Part shown: in pieces, positions 11,296 to 22,450 of the stretch
How positions within the stretch are numbered: the stretch's first letter is position 1
How the letters are laid out: the number at the start of each line of letters is the position of its first letter
From: Anaeramoeba flamelloides
Taxonomy: Eukaryota; Metamonada; Anaeramoebidae
Direction: 5' to 3'
NCBI GenBank assembly: GCA_027625915.1
Contig: JANTQA010000026.1
Coordinates: 3,100,001 to 3,164,000, forward strand
DNA: 64,000 bases
The notes under the pieces: model-generated
What the model was told of the DNA's origin: nothing
The model's database searches: none
The model's input: the letters and a program-made list of their open reading frames with translations, nothing else
Made by a program: the position numbers and the translations under genes

Positions 11296-11519
11296 CTGGT
11301 ATTTGACATTCAAATGGGATATAATTTCAACTGATAATATTTTTTTCAATTCTGATATCTGACTTTCATTTGGGGTTGTGAGTTCACCCAAATATCTTCA
11401 TAAAAAAGGGTCAAATAAATAAATATACACAAATTTCAATCAGTGACTTGAAATTTCTATTTGCAACAGAAAGGAAAGATGAAGTGAAAATTTTTTCCCA
11501 TTAATGATTCAAATGCCAG
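11296..11519. mobile_element. Short TIR element of the CTGGTATTTGA family (MITE), copy 1
   Basis: Begins CTGGTATTTGACATTC and ends GATTCAAATGCCAG, with GAAGTGAAAATTTT inside the right arm, as in the copies at 21355-21520 and 22036-22205. A TA follows the right end; the left flank reads GA. Length 224 bp, no coding capacity. Confidence 0.65.
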
Positions 11520-11839
11520 TATTAATTTTGAAAGTTCAAAAAAAATCTACATCAGGCGATTTAAAACGATTAAAAAGATAAAACAAAAATCAAAATATTT
11601 TTTTTTTTCAAAAAGTTTGAATAAACATAAAAAATCTATTTTTCTGAAAATTTTGTTTTCATTAAAGTAAATACCTAAATTCCGTTAAAATACAGTTGAA
11701 TTCAACCCTTGGTTCACTGTTTGAGTTTAATAAACGACCATACTCCTTATCTGGCATTTGAAAAGAAAAAAAAATAATCTTTTCATAGTTTTATTATTTT
11801 TTTAGTTTCTAAAATCAAAATAATTTAACAATTAGTCAA

Positions 11840-12330
11840 AAGGTGGGTAAATTTGAGTTGTTTTTTCTTAATTACTGGAATAAACTAAACCATTTTCCAG
11901 TCAAAGGGGGTACAGTTGTAATGGGTAAAATACATTTGTTTAAAGGGTTTGAATGTATATTAAAAAAAAAAATGTATTTCAAAATTTCAATCATTTTTGA
12001 CTCATTTTGCTTTTTTCAATTTTTTTTTTGGACGAACAGCAATTCATTTTCAAAAAAATTTTCATTGCAAGATCGATAGTCACTTTAAAAAAACCTGTTA
12101 TTCTAATATTATTGATAAAGGAAAAAAATGATTATAGTGGAATAATATTTGATTTCTATAGGAATTTTATTTGATCTTCAATCAGAGATCAAAATGAACA
12201 TTAGTTGTTTTTCTCAATGAGGATTACCCCTAAGAATTTGTGTTTTTCTATTTTTTTAAAAATATAGAGTTATTTATTAGTTTTATTTCAGGCGGGTATC
12301 AATTATTATTTGTATTTTATTATACTACTT
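11840..12330 (+). repeat. Dispersed repeat D2, copy 1
   Basis: Ordered blocks shared with 45330-45760: CCATTTTCCAGTCAAAGG, TTTAAAGGGTTTGAATGTAT, ATTGCAAGAT, GTCACTT, TGATTTCTAT, TTGATCTTCAAT, AGATCAAAATGAACATT and TTTTTCTCAAT. A third copy at 61376-61780 carries a nested TIR element. No reading frame and no clear ends. Confidence 0.65.
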
Positions 12331-12938
12331 ATTTTTTATTTAATCCTTGAAGGACATTTTTAACAAAATTTAGGATTTGAAAAAAATTAAGGATATCTTT
12401 GACGTAAACAAATTTTAGTTAGATTCTGTTTTTTTATAAAATCATGATAATAATAGTTGTAATTTTAATAATAATAAGAAGAATATGAATAATAAGAATA
12501 AATGGTAGAAAAAACGTTAATTATGTATCGTTAGGAAATTATTTAATAAAATTCTGATTAAAAATTTTAATTATTTCACAATCATTATAATTTTTTTCAA
12601 AAAAAAATGAAACATTTGCTAATTTTTTACTTTTTTATAACTTTGCTTATATAATAACTATTCGTTAATAAAAGATCTTGGATCAAAAATTATTTCTCAA
12701 GATATTTTACAATTTAAGTTGGAAAATCCAATTTTTCTAGGTTCTATTAAGATTTTTTTCTAATTTAATCGTAAAAAATTTGAATATTTTTTTTTTTTCA
12801 CCTTTAAGACATTATTATCATATTTTTTCAAAGTATTTTAAATTTAATTAATATCTTTCAAATGGATAACCAATTATTTTGACTATTATGGAATTATTAA
12901 TATATATAAATTGAAAAAAATATTTTTTTTTTGATTTT

Positions 12939-13475
12939 ACATTAGGTTTTTTTTAATTTTTGAAATAAACTGAAAATTTAAGAAATTTTCTGTTTATTCC
13001 AAAAAGTAAAAAAAACCTAGGAAAATCTATTGATTTTCTAAATAAATAGAAAACTCAAAAATGCCTAACGAAAATCAATAGATTTTCGAAATAAAATAAA
13101 AAACCTGAAAAAAACCTATAACACTTCACAAATAAAACAAAAAACCTCAAAAAAACCTCTGAAACTTCGATTAAGTTTATTTTTCATTTTTTTTTTTGAT
13201 GAGACAATCAACAGATTTTACTCTATTCATTTGAATTCAAGAAAAGCACCGTTAGGTTTTCCATAATTTAAAAGAATTGAGTTAAATCAAAGATTTTTCT
13301 CTATTCTTTTAAATTATGGAAAAACTAGGCCGTTAGGTTTACTTGAGTTTTCTGTGTATTTGTGAAATGCATTAGGTTTTTTTTTATTTTTTGAAATAAA
13401 CCAAAAATTTAATAAATTTTCTATTCATTCCAAAAAGTAAAAAAAGCTAGGTACTTGACGGCACTCTACAGAAAC
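12939..13475. repeat. Palindrome-mosaic repeat, copy P1
   Basis: Made of ~70-bp inverted-repeat modules joined by short CTAGG/AACG linkers. One module (about 12943-13018) pairs AGGTTTTTTTTAATTTTTGA with CCAAAAAGTAAAAAAAACCT. Another (about 13258-13325) pairs TTTTCCATAATTTAAAAGAA with TTCTTTTAAATTATGGAAAA. A second copy of the first type lies at about 13373-13447. It ends GCTAGGTACTTGACGGCACT, close to the decamer of copy P3. Confidence 0.75.
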
Positions 13476-15303
13476 TTTTAATAATTATCATAAGGAATTT
13501 TTTTTCTATGTTTCATTTTTATTAGATGAGTACAACATTTTCTAAACTATTAGTTATTATCTATTCGAAGTAAATATCCCCGAGTTGAATTAAAAAAAAA
13601 TTCATTCATCTAGTTTCTTTTATTTTTTTACCGGAAAAATACCGTTTTTTCTTAGACTAGAGAATGTTAAAAAAAGGTGGTTATACCAACAACAATAAAT
13701 ACACTAGTCTCATTAATTTAAGGAAATGGAATTTTGATTATATTGTGAATAAACTTTATTATTCAAGGATGAAAGGTTAATTAACGGAGTAGTTTTGTAT
13801 AAATTTTTTCTTCAATTTTATTTTTTCTTGCTAGTGTTGTGTTAATAATAATTCGAAAAATTATTTAAACGATTGATTTCCTTTATTTATTTATTTTAAA
13901 TTTGTAACAGATCAAATAATTTTGAATAGAATATTAAACAAAAGTCTGGGTTTGAGTATGTAAAAACAGACAAAATAGTTTATGTAATATAAAAATATTA
14001 TAATCCCAATAAACAATCAAAATCATTTTTAAAAGACTGCTTTATTAGAGCATTTTACAAAAATTTCCAAAATGGGGATTTGTGGGTTTAATTGATAATA
14101 CTCGACAATATCTTCGAATTCTTCCTTGACAAATTCTTGGTCTGTATCTGCAGTTATGGGGATTTCGTCAGTATATAAAAATGTAATGAATAATTCAATT
14201 GTTTCTAAGGATTTTTTGAATAATCTTTTACTTTCTTTATATTTTGATCGAAATTCTGGAACATATTTAAGAACAAACCACATCGGGCTGTTAAAATAAA
14301 TTTGTGAATATGTAATTCTTCTTCATCATCATCACCGTCTTCGATTTTGACAACAAGTTTAAAATCGGAAGTTTCTTCATCAAATAACAATTTTTTTAAA
14401 TCATTTTTTAAAAGTTTAGTTTCTTGTGGGTTTTCAATTCCGAAATGATTTAAAATTTCTTTCATTCTTTTGGAATTTCTCATTTCATCACAATAAACCC
14501 ACATCAATAAATCTTCAATTTCTTTTGATTGGTAATTTTCTTCTAAATAATTTCTGATCAAATCAAATGATTTTCCAATTCTTGTCTCAATTAATATTTT
14601 ATAAACTGTGATATTTTTGATTTTGCAATCAGAAAAATATCCATTTGATAATAATTTTCCAAGATCTTGACTTAAATATGAAATTTGTGATTTTAATAAG
14701 AAGATTGAATCAAGTTCAGCACATCTGATGTTATTAAATTGATCATTAAAAGTTGAAATTTTTCTTAAAGTCTTGACATCATTTTATCTACCCCCAACCC
14801 ATACCTCTTTATCTCGGGTTATGAATGAAATAAATCCATCCCCAGAGGCAGCATCTGTAATGAAGTTTTTTTTATTTTGAAATTGTGGATATTGTGTAAA
14901 TTTAGTTAAATCAGTATCAAAGCCAATAGAGCGAGCCAGACCACTTACAAATAGTCTACCATCAGTTGTTAGAATTGCTGAAAATTGAAACGAAATTATA
15001 ATTTTTTTAATTTTGCAAAGGGGGAACTCAAGTTTGATTTCCAGTGGTGTACGCTGAGCACAAAGTCTATCATTACCCAATTCTCCTAAAAATTTTGTTA
15101 GAAAAAAAAAAAAAATATTAAAAATAAAAAATGTAAGAGTTTAAAAAAGAAATCAAGTTTTTTTTTTTTTCATTGTTTATCGTTTTCTTAAAAAGTTACA
15201 TAAACCAATAAGGTGTAATTTTAATTAAAAATCGGGCTTATGCTTCATATAACCACCAATTCTTTGAAGAAACTGTCTGGTAGATTTGAATCATTTTTCG
15301 CTA

Positions 15304-15502
15304 CATTCAGTTCCATTTTTAAGACAGAAACTTGGAATGAAATTTAAAGTACAAAAAAATCTCAAATTGAGGTACAAAATTTATAATTTTTTTTTTAAAT
15401 CAACTTATTTTACTAGAATTGGATTTTTGTGCCTTAATTTGGAATCGTTTTTGTGCCTTAAATTTTCGTTGAAAGTTTCTGTCTTTAAAGTGGAACTGAC
15501 TG
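15304..15502. mobile_element. Tc1/mariner-type MITE with TA target duplication, copy 1
   Basis: Bounded by TA at 15302-15303 and 15503-15504. The right end GTGGAACTGACTG pairs with the left CATTCAGTTCCAT. The arms continue as TTTTTAAGACAGAAACTT against AAGTTTCTGTCTTTAAA, then GAAATTTAAAGTACAAAA against TTTTGTGCCTTAAATTTTC. 199 bp, no open frame of its own. Nearly the same structure as 61467-61663. Confidence 0.8.
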
Positions 15503-15644
15503 TATTATAAAAATTAAAAACGGGTATAATTGGAACAAAATTGCTCACAATTAATGGAACAGATCTAATTCTTGCGAGAAATGATTATATTCTCCCTCTC
15601 ACTGGGTTCAGTAATAATATCTAATTCAAATTAGAGATTTTTGT

Positions 15645-16110
15645 GGTGTTGTGGGGTGTTGTAGAGTGTCGTGGAGTGTTTAGGTTTTTTTTTCCAAAAT
15701 TCAAAAGAATTGAGCAAAATTATAGTTTTACACAAATCTTTTGAATTCTGGAAAACTACCGTTAGATTTTTTTGAGTTTTCTATTTTATTCGTGAAGTTT
15801 TCTAGGTTTTTATGAGGTTTTTTATTTTATTTCGAAAATCTATTGATTTTCGTTAGGTATTTTTTTGTTTTCTATTTATTTAGAAAATAAATAGATTTTC
15901 GTTAGGTTTTTTTACTTTTTGATATAAACCGAAAATTTATTAAAAATTTCTGTTTATTTCTTAATTTTTAAAAAAAAACCTAGAACACTTCACGAATAAA
16001 ATAGAAAACCTCAAAAAAACCTAGAACACTTTTCATTAGGTTGTTTTTTTAAAAATTAAGAAATAAAACGAAAATTTTGGAATTTTCTTGTCAATATTAA
16101 AATTAAAAAA
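15645..16110. repeat. Palindrome-mosaic repeat, copy P2
   Basis: Opens with ten-base units GTGTTGTGGG, GTGTTGTAGA, GTGTCGTGGA, then a TTTAGG junction. Modules follow: a CCAAAATTCAAAAGAATTGA...TCTTTTGAATTCTGGAAAA hairpin, half-modules GAAAATCTATTGATTTTCG and AAATAAATAGATTTTCG, and an AAACCGAAAATTT...AAATTTCTGTTTATTT hairpin. Linkers CCTAGAACACTTCACG and CCTAGAACACTTTTC separate them. Confidence 0.7.
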
Positions 16111-16589
16111 ACATAGGGGTATATAAAAAGAATAAACAACCCTCCCCATACCCCTTAATTCAAAAAAAGACAAAAAGTTATTTAGGTTTGTTTCTAATAA
16201 TTTTAAGTTATCTAATTTATAAGTAATATTTATTTTGTCTTTTTTTGAAAACTTTAATTTTTCTGAAATATGTTTCTAAACCCAGAATTTCTAATTTTTT
16301 TTTTGAGTTTATATCTTTTTTTACAGATTGGAATTCTGGCTTGGTTTATTTTTGCTTCATTTTAAATAAATTATTCTAGGGGAAGGTGTATTAATTTTTG
16401 AAAAATTTTGTGATTTTTTATTTATTTAAATTTTAATTGAGTCAAAATATTTTTGGATTAGGATGTAAAAATAACTAATCCATACAATAATTGACTAATG
16501 CATACCGATTCAAGCATTTGTGAGTTTACTCCATTAGATAATTTTTTTGTTGTATAAAAATCATTTTTATTTTTTTAAAATTATTTTTT

Positions 16590-16900
16590 ACTTTTTGAAA
16601 GTTTTTTTGTAAATATTTCTTTTTCTGAAACCAAATTCCTGAATATTTTATTTCAGATAACTTGTTTAAATTTAATTTTTTATCAATAGTCTGTTTCATT
16701 CAGTAATCTTGGATAATATTATAAATTATTATAAACTTTTTGTCAATTTTTGATATTGGTCCTTCCATTATTATCATTAAGTCATCTTCAAACAGTTAGG
16801 CATGAAGAACTAAATCTTTTATTTTTTCGATGAATAAATGGATCATAAATCCAATCATTAATTGCCCACTACTCGGGAAATTTTTGATTTTTTGAAAATG
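16590..16900 (-). mobile_element. Degraded LINE reverse-transcriptase fragment
   Basis: Minus-strand translation, with stops, gives MIGFMIHLFIEKIKDLVLHA, then LFEDDLMIIMEGPISKID and IKYSGIWFQK. These parallel LFAFISHFLLEKLKTLAVHV, MYADDLILIMKGPLISLN and IFYLGIWLEK of the LINE at 47417-48762. The catalytic YADD is altered to FEDD. An old copy with several stops. Confidence 0.65.
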
Positions 16901-17267
16901 TTCAATGGGAAACAAAAACTGTTTTGATTAATTGATCTATGAACATTACCAGAGTTCATGTTCATGGTGAATCAACATGATGGAAAATGTTATAGTTCAA
17001 AACTTAAATATTGAAGAAAAATAGAAAAAAACAACAAAAAGACTTTTTCATTTTTAAAAACTTTCCCTTCATTTTTCCAAGTGATACATTTGAAATATAA
17101 TCACTTTAATTCAAAAAACTCTAATTATGGAGAACTCAGTGAACTAAAGTATTGAATGAAAGAAGGATAGAAGACAAAAGCTAAACTTAGAATTTCAAAT
17201 TTTCTTTCAGGGGTTATAACAAAATGGGAAACCTTCCGGTAGATCCTGATATATAAATTGTATTTTC

Positions 17268-18941
17268 TTTTTTTTTTATTATTATTGAAGAAGTGTAAAT
17301 TACACTTTAGTTCCCCTTATACTTAAATTCCCTTTCAGAAATTTAAACATAAAATCATAGATTTCACGATTATTAACTAATGAAAATAACAATAAACTGT
17401 TTTGGTTTGAAATTAATTCATAGATGTTTTTTTCATTTAATTTTTTTAAAAATATTAATCTATTATTTCAATAGGAAGTACATGCCCATATCAAAATGAT
17501 CAATATTTTCTATAACTTCTTTCTTTTGATATTTCAAGTATAAAGGACAGAATTTATTTGTTTCATTATCTATTACGTAGTAATATCTGTTTACGAATTT
17601 AGGCAAATGTCCTGAATTTTAGGATTGTTGAACTTGATGGATAGCTTAGATATTTTTGAGTTGTGAATAATGAATTTTGGTTTCTTAATATTATCAAGTA
17701 TTTTTTCAAGTGCCGTCAAGTGTCGTAGAGTGCCGTCAAGTGCCGTCAAGTGCCTAGGTTTTCCAGAATTCACAAGAATAGAGTAAAATCAAAGTTTTAA
17801 CTCAATTCTTTTAAATTATGAAAAAACTAACGGCGGTTTTCTTGAGGTTTTCTGTTTTATTCTGTTAAGTGTTCTAGGTTTTTTTGAGTTTTCTATTTAT
17901 TTGAAAAATCAATCGGTTTTCCAAATACACAGAAAACTCAAGAAACCCGAACAGCGCTTTTTTTTTAATTTTAGAAATAAAAAGAAAATTTCTAAAAATT
18001 TTCTTTTTATTTCTCAAATTAAAAAAAAGCTAACTGCGATTTTCCAGAATTCAAAAGAATAGAGAAAAATCTTTGATTTTACTCAATTCTTTTAAATTTT
18101 GGAAAACCTAACGAAAAGTGTCGTTAAGTGTCTAGCTTTTTTTTAATTTAAGAAATAAACCGAAAATTTCTTAAATTTTCTTTTAATTTCTTAAATTTTC
18201 TTTTAATTTCTTAAATTTTCTTTTAATTTTTTGAATTTTATTTTAATTTCTTAAATTAAAAAAAAACTAACGACATTTCCAACTCTTGGAATTCAATAAT
18301 TCATTATATGTGTATTTATAGATTTCCTTTTTTAATTCAATTAAATCTTTTGAATTCCAGTTAATTTTATTGTTAGTTCGTTGATTAAATTTTATTAATT
18401 TTTCGAATGAAAGAAGAGATAAATTTTTATTTTTTTTTTGAATTTAAATTTTTTTTTATTTACTGAAATTACCATATTTTCAATTTTAAATTCTGTTTTA
18501 TAAATAAGAATTGGTGTGTTTATATTTATTTTACATATTTCAGTAATGGCTGTATTAATCCAAGAATTAAATTTATTAAAGGTTTTATTTCATAATTAAA
18601 AATTTCTAATCCATATGTTCATTGAATTAATATAAAAGATTTAAATAATCTAATTTTCAAATTATTTTTGAGGGAATTGTTATTGAACAATTGTTTACAG
18701 TTATTATATGTTTCTTTAGCTTTTTTTAGATTATAAACTATATGTGAAATTTTATCTAAATAAATACCTAAATATTTAATCTTTTTGAAATCTTTTGAAA
18801 TAACAGTTTTTTCTTTATTGGGTTTCAATCCAAATTGAATTATAATTTCATAATTTGAATTTAATTTTTGATTTAAATGCAGTTTATTTCCTTTTAGAAT
18901 TAAGATTAAATCATCTGCAAACATTTGACAATGGTCTGAAA
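17268..18941 (-). mobile_element. 5'-truncated LINE (non-LTR retrotransposon) interrupted by a palindrome mosaic
   Basis: A 13-bp duplication, AAATTGTATTTTC, flanks it at 17255-17267 and 18942-18954. The minus strand starts just before the RT active site (QMFADDLILILKG at ~18920) and continues through IKYLGIYLDK, YGLEIF and INTPILIYKTEFKIE. After the insertion at 17708-18276 it resumes with a zinc-finger-like segment, NKFCPLYLKYQKKEVIENID. The 3' end is a stem AAGTGTAATTTACACTT followed by CTTCAATAATAAT and A10. Homologous along its length to the LINE at 47417-48762. It carries stops and frame changes and is not functional. Confidence 0.85.
17708..18276. repeat. Palindrome-mosaic repeat, copy P3, inserted in a LINE
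   Basis: Starts with decamers GTGCCGTCAA, GTGTCGTAGA, GTGCCGTCAA, GTGCCGTCAA. Then come about five ~70-bp palindromes: 17758-17826 (TTTTCCAGAATTC...), 17877-17948 (GGTTTTTTTGAGTTTTCTAT against ACAGAAAACTCAAGAAACCC), 17958-18030 (GCTTTTTTTTTAATTTTAGA against AAATTAAAAAAAAGC), 18040-18107 (TTTTCCAGAATTCAAAAGAA against TTCTTTTAAATTTTGGAAAA) and 18127-18265. The last contains four ~20-bp CTTAAATTTTCTTTTAATTT units. The flanks (TTGGAAA and CTTGAAAAAATAC on the minus strand) join to continue LINE homology. Confidence 0.8.
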
Positions 18942-19356
18942 AAATTGTATTTTCAAAACAAAATATAGGGTTTCAAGGACTATTGAATTTGAGATATATT
19001 TTGAGATTTTATGATCTCATATTATTACATGCCCACTTTTATTAATCTAGCCATTGGTAAATCCCATCTAAATTACAAACACAATAATTTTTTTTTTTCA
19101 AAAATAAAAAAAATAAAAAATGAATAAATTAAAATTTTTTCCCCAATCTTTGGAAAAATTGGGGAAACTAATCCCAAATTACACATTATTATCAAAGGGT
19201 AAATTAAATTTGTGGGTGAGAGATACAATTAAAGTGAAACAAAAAAAACTCAACTTTTTCAAATAACTAAATCAAAAACACAATAACTCCAAACAAAAAT
19301 AAAACCAAAAACAACGATCAAACAGAAAGTAAAATAATTTTGATTTATTTTTACTG

Positions 19357-19644
19357 TTAGGAAAAGAAAAACAGAAAAATGAAAAAAAAAAAAAAAAGAA
19401 AAGAAAAGTAAAGGTTAAAAGGAAATAAAGTAGAATTAAAACTTGGTGATAGTACTTTCAACCAACAATAATTCCACATACAATCGATCGCATTCGTTTT
19501 CAGTTTTACCTTGCTAGTACCTTCAAATTTATCCATTTCTTGCAAGAAATCTTCAAAAAGAAAATTACTAAAACTATTTCTGTTTATCAAAATAGTTTTT
19601 TCAACTGTAAAATTATTTTTACTTGTTTCAAAAATTGAATTCAA
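19357..19644 (-). other. Open frame of doubtful coding status
   Basis: A 95-codon minus-strand frame starting at a true ATG reads MNSIFETSKNNFTVEKTIL..., with LQEMDKFEGTSKVKLKTNAI in the middle and a poly-Phe end from a T-rich tract. The middle is less AT-biased than its surroundings and could be an exon fragment; AAGGTAAAAC inside it could be a donor. No family recognised. Confidence 0.2.
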
Positions 19645-20079
19645 TTACTAATTTAGCACTGAGCTTAAATTATAATGTGGCAAATAAAATAATTTAAAAT
19701 CGGTAAAAAAATGACTTTTCTTCAATTTTTGAAAGGTTATGACAATAGAAAATGATTTTATCATAAGAAAAATCCGAAAGTAACCTTTTTTCAAACATAA
19801 ATTCTAAGACTCCCTTTAAAATTCAAAGTACTACTGCAAGTTAGTGATAGCAAATATAAATTAAAAAAAAAATTGAGTTTTCCAATTTTCTCTTTTCACA
19901 ATACTTTCCAATTGAAATGAGAGGTTTTAATTTCTTCAAGCAATTGTTTTTCAACAAAAAAAAACATTTCTTCCATACTGATGCTAAATATTGATCAGTT
20001 TTTTTGATGTGAAATTTATCTTTTTTGAGTTTTTTTATTTTGTCAAGAAACTAGTAGTGTTATTTGAGTTTTAAAGAGG

Positions 20080-21165
20080 AAGTAAAATCAGAAGTATTTT
20101 ACTATTAAATTTGACATTAAAAAATGTTAAAGTTATTTTAGAAGAGTTTAACCCAATTTTTTATTTACGAAGTTTTTAATCTCATAAATCCCAAAAGATC
20201 GCTGCTCTCAAGGATTTACGACATTGGAAAATTAATTTTGGTCCAAGGAACCCAATTACTTGATCAATAGACTACAAAGAAACAAATCCTTCAATTTTCT
20301 CGGAAAGGTTGGAAATTGAATGAATTCCCTTTCTTTGTTTAAAAAAAATGCCGAACACCAAACAGTGTTTTTGGGTTTTGGTTCGATTGAAATCAATACC
20401 ATTTTTAAAAAAAAAAAAAAGTTTGGTCTCTTTTTTTTCTTCGAAAAAGAGAGAAGAGGCCATTAATAAAAGATTTTGAAAGTGAGAAAAAATACATTTA
20501 CAAATTGAAGAAATTAGAAAAAATATTTTTTTTTATTCTGTCAAGTCAAGAAATTTTAAGAGGAATTTTCAAAAATCATTCATTGTTAAGAAATCCAGGA
20601 GCACGCAGGTTTTTAAGTTTGATCGTTTTCGGGAATTGGCTGATAAACAAGCGGAAAATAAAAGAGAAAATAGAGATCTCATTAAAAGTATGGACGATCT
20701 AGTTTGTCTCTATAAAATTTAAACCAATTTTTGTCTCCAATGATGAAAATGTAACCTTTAACTTCAATGTTTTCAATAACTCCATTGGGAGAAAAAGATC
20801 CTTTGAAGAGCAAGTTCTTCATAGTACAATTGTAAAAATCACAAATTAGTTTTTACCTGTTTTTGTTTGTCTATTTTAGTTTGTTTGTTTCTACGAGTTA
20901 GATCTCGAGTACAAAAAATAAATAGCACCTCATATTGTTTCATTTGTTCAAAAATCACCTGTTATTATTCCTCGTTTTGGATCCCCTTCCAGACTGAAAA
21001 TATGAGATTGTTCTGGTGCTAAGATTATATTAATCGTGGTTTCTTCGAACTCCTCAATATCATCTTATATCACTTCGAACAATATTATTTTTTCTCGTTC
21101 TTCCAGGCCAAACTCAGATCATAACAAGGTGATTGTTTCCAAATCGAAGGAATAAAGACATTTAT
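20080..21165 (+). repeat. Dispersed 1.1 kb repeat R1, copy 1
   Basis: Collinear with 49150-50245 over the whole length. Shared blocks include AAGTTATTTTAGAAGAG, CTCATAAATCCCAAAAGATC, GCTGCTCTCAAGGATTTA, TTGGTCCAAGGAACCCAATT, AAAGTATGGACGATCTA, CCAATTTTTGTCTCCAATGA and the TTCGAA-rich 3' end with AATAAAGACATTTAT. Traces of a reading frame occur (KYGRSSLSL, KPIFVSNDEN-like) but are interrupted. Family unknown. The AATAAA near a fixed 3' end and the 5'-truncated copy at 8105 suggest retro-copying. Confidence 0.75.
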
Positions 21166-21354
21166 TATTTTTTTTTCTTATTTTTATTTATTTTATTTGG
21201 GTCGTGAATAAAAAAATATATCAATTTTTTTTAGAACCTCAGGGATTCAAGACTTGATTTATTATTTATGTAATTTTAAAATAAGAGTAAAATGATTTTA
21301 AATGTTATTTGTTCATACAGACTCTCAAGAAATTACTAAAAGTGAGATTTCATA

Positions 21355-21520
21355 CTGGTATTTGAATTTTAAATTGGAAATATTTTCACTTCACTTTCAA
21401 TTTCCTTTTGGAAAATGAGCCACAAATTACTATCTACTTGTTTGAGTCCTCTATTTATAAAAAGGAATCTATTTAAAAAATGAAGTGAAAATTCTTTCTC
21501 GTTTATAATTGAAATACCAG
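21355..21520. mobile_element. Short TIR element of the CTGGTATTTGA family (MITE), copy 2
   Basis: CTGGTATTTGAATTTTAAAT pairs with GTTTATAATTGAAATACCAG, and AATATTTTCACTTCA with TGAAGTGAAAATT. Exact TA duplications lie at 21353-21354 and 21521-21522. 166 bp. Confidence 0.8.
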
Positions 21521-21834
21521 TAAAAATAAAAATGTTTTGAAAATTTTTTTCTTTTTCTGTTGGTTCATTCAATCCAAAAATCCAAAACAAAAAAGGATCA
21601 GATCTTTTGACTGAATATTTAATTGGAAAAAATGAAAACTCATTTCTCTAAAGTTGATAAAGGAGTTTGTTTATAAACTTTAATTGAATTCTTGTGAAAA
21701 TAAGTGTACTATTATCCATTGGGGAAAAAAATAAATAAAATTTACTAGTCCCTTAAATAAATTTTATTTTCCAAATCACAACAAAAGAAATAAAAATTAA
21801 AAAAGTTAATTGCTTGGGAAAAAAAGTGAAAACA

Positions 21835-22450
21835 GGAAAAAAAAGTTCAATACAGTTTTTAATTGGGAACATTAACTGGAATTAGTAGAGACACAGAAAC
21901 CTGAAAAAAAAAAATAAGATCAATGAAAAAAAAAGAACCAATAGATAAATAAAAACAAAAATGGAGGATTCAAGTCAATAACAGTTTTTTTTATACTGCC
22001 TTTTGGTCTTGGGTTTTTATTCGATTGATCAATTACTGTGATTTGAATAATAAATGAGAAAAATTTTCACTTCATTTCAATTTCTTTTTTCAAATAGAGA
22101 TCGAAACCACAAAAGGCAATTCACTTCTTCAAGAACTGTATTTATCAAAGAAAAATCTGGAAATGTGAAGTGAAAATTTTGTCCTATTTAGAATTCAAAT
22201 ACCAGTATAAAAATGTTTAAAAAATTTGACTATTTTTAGAGATCTCCAAAACCAACCTATCGGATTTCGGAATGAAAGAGATTTATTTTGTGATTTTTGA
22301 TTGATAATGATGGAATGGATTATTGGAATTATTCTTAAAAGTTAATTTGTTTCTTCTATTAATTGATTTTACTTTTCTTTTTCAGGTTTCTGTGACTCTG
22401 CTAATTCCATTTAATGTTCCCAATTAAAAACTGTGTTGAACTTTTTTCCC
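21835..22450. mobile_element. TIR element with ~68-bp arms carrying a nested MITE
   Basis: Left arm 21835-21904 (AGTTCAATACAGTTTTTAAT, TGGGAACATTAAC, GACACAGAAACCTG) pairs with right arm 22383-22450 (CAGGTTTCTGTGACTCTG, AATGTTCCCAATTAAAAACT, GTGTTGAACTT) with about five mismatches. The nested MITE occupies 22036-22205. Related pieces lie at 3540-3810 and, inverted, at 27770-27990. No transposase frame. Confidence 0.8.
22036..22205. mobile_element. Short TIR element of the CTGGTATTTGA family (MITE), copy 3, nested
   Basis: CTGTGATTTGAATAATAAAT to TAGAATTCAAATACCAG, with TTTTCACTTCA and GAAGTGAAAATTTT inside the arms. TA at 22034-22035 and 22206-22207. The related element at 3540-3810 lacks it and shows a single TA at the matching place. 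170 bp. Confidence 0.85.

Larger units (their letters stand above)
10512..14028. other. Intergenic stretch with simple repeats and mobile-element copies
   Basis: It starts with a pyrimidine tract of CTTTTATTTTTT-like units at 10519-10601. It then holds a TIR element (11296-11519), a D2 copy (11840-12330) and a palindrome mosaic (12939-13475). No gene recognised. Confidence 0.6.

Noticed and set aside
18173-18250. Four similar ~20-bp units that might be CRISPR-like
   Set aside because: Direct tandem copies without spacers, inside a palindrome module of a eukaryotic repeat.
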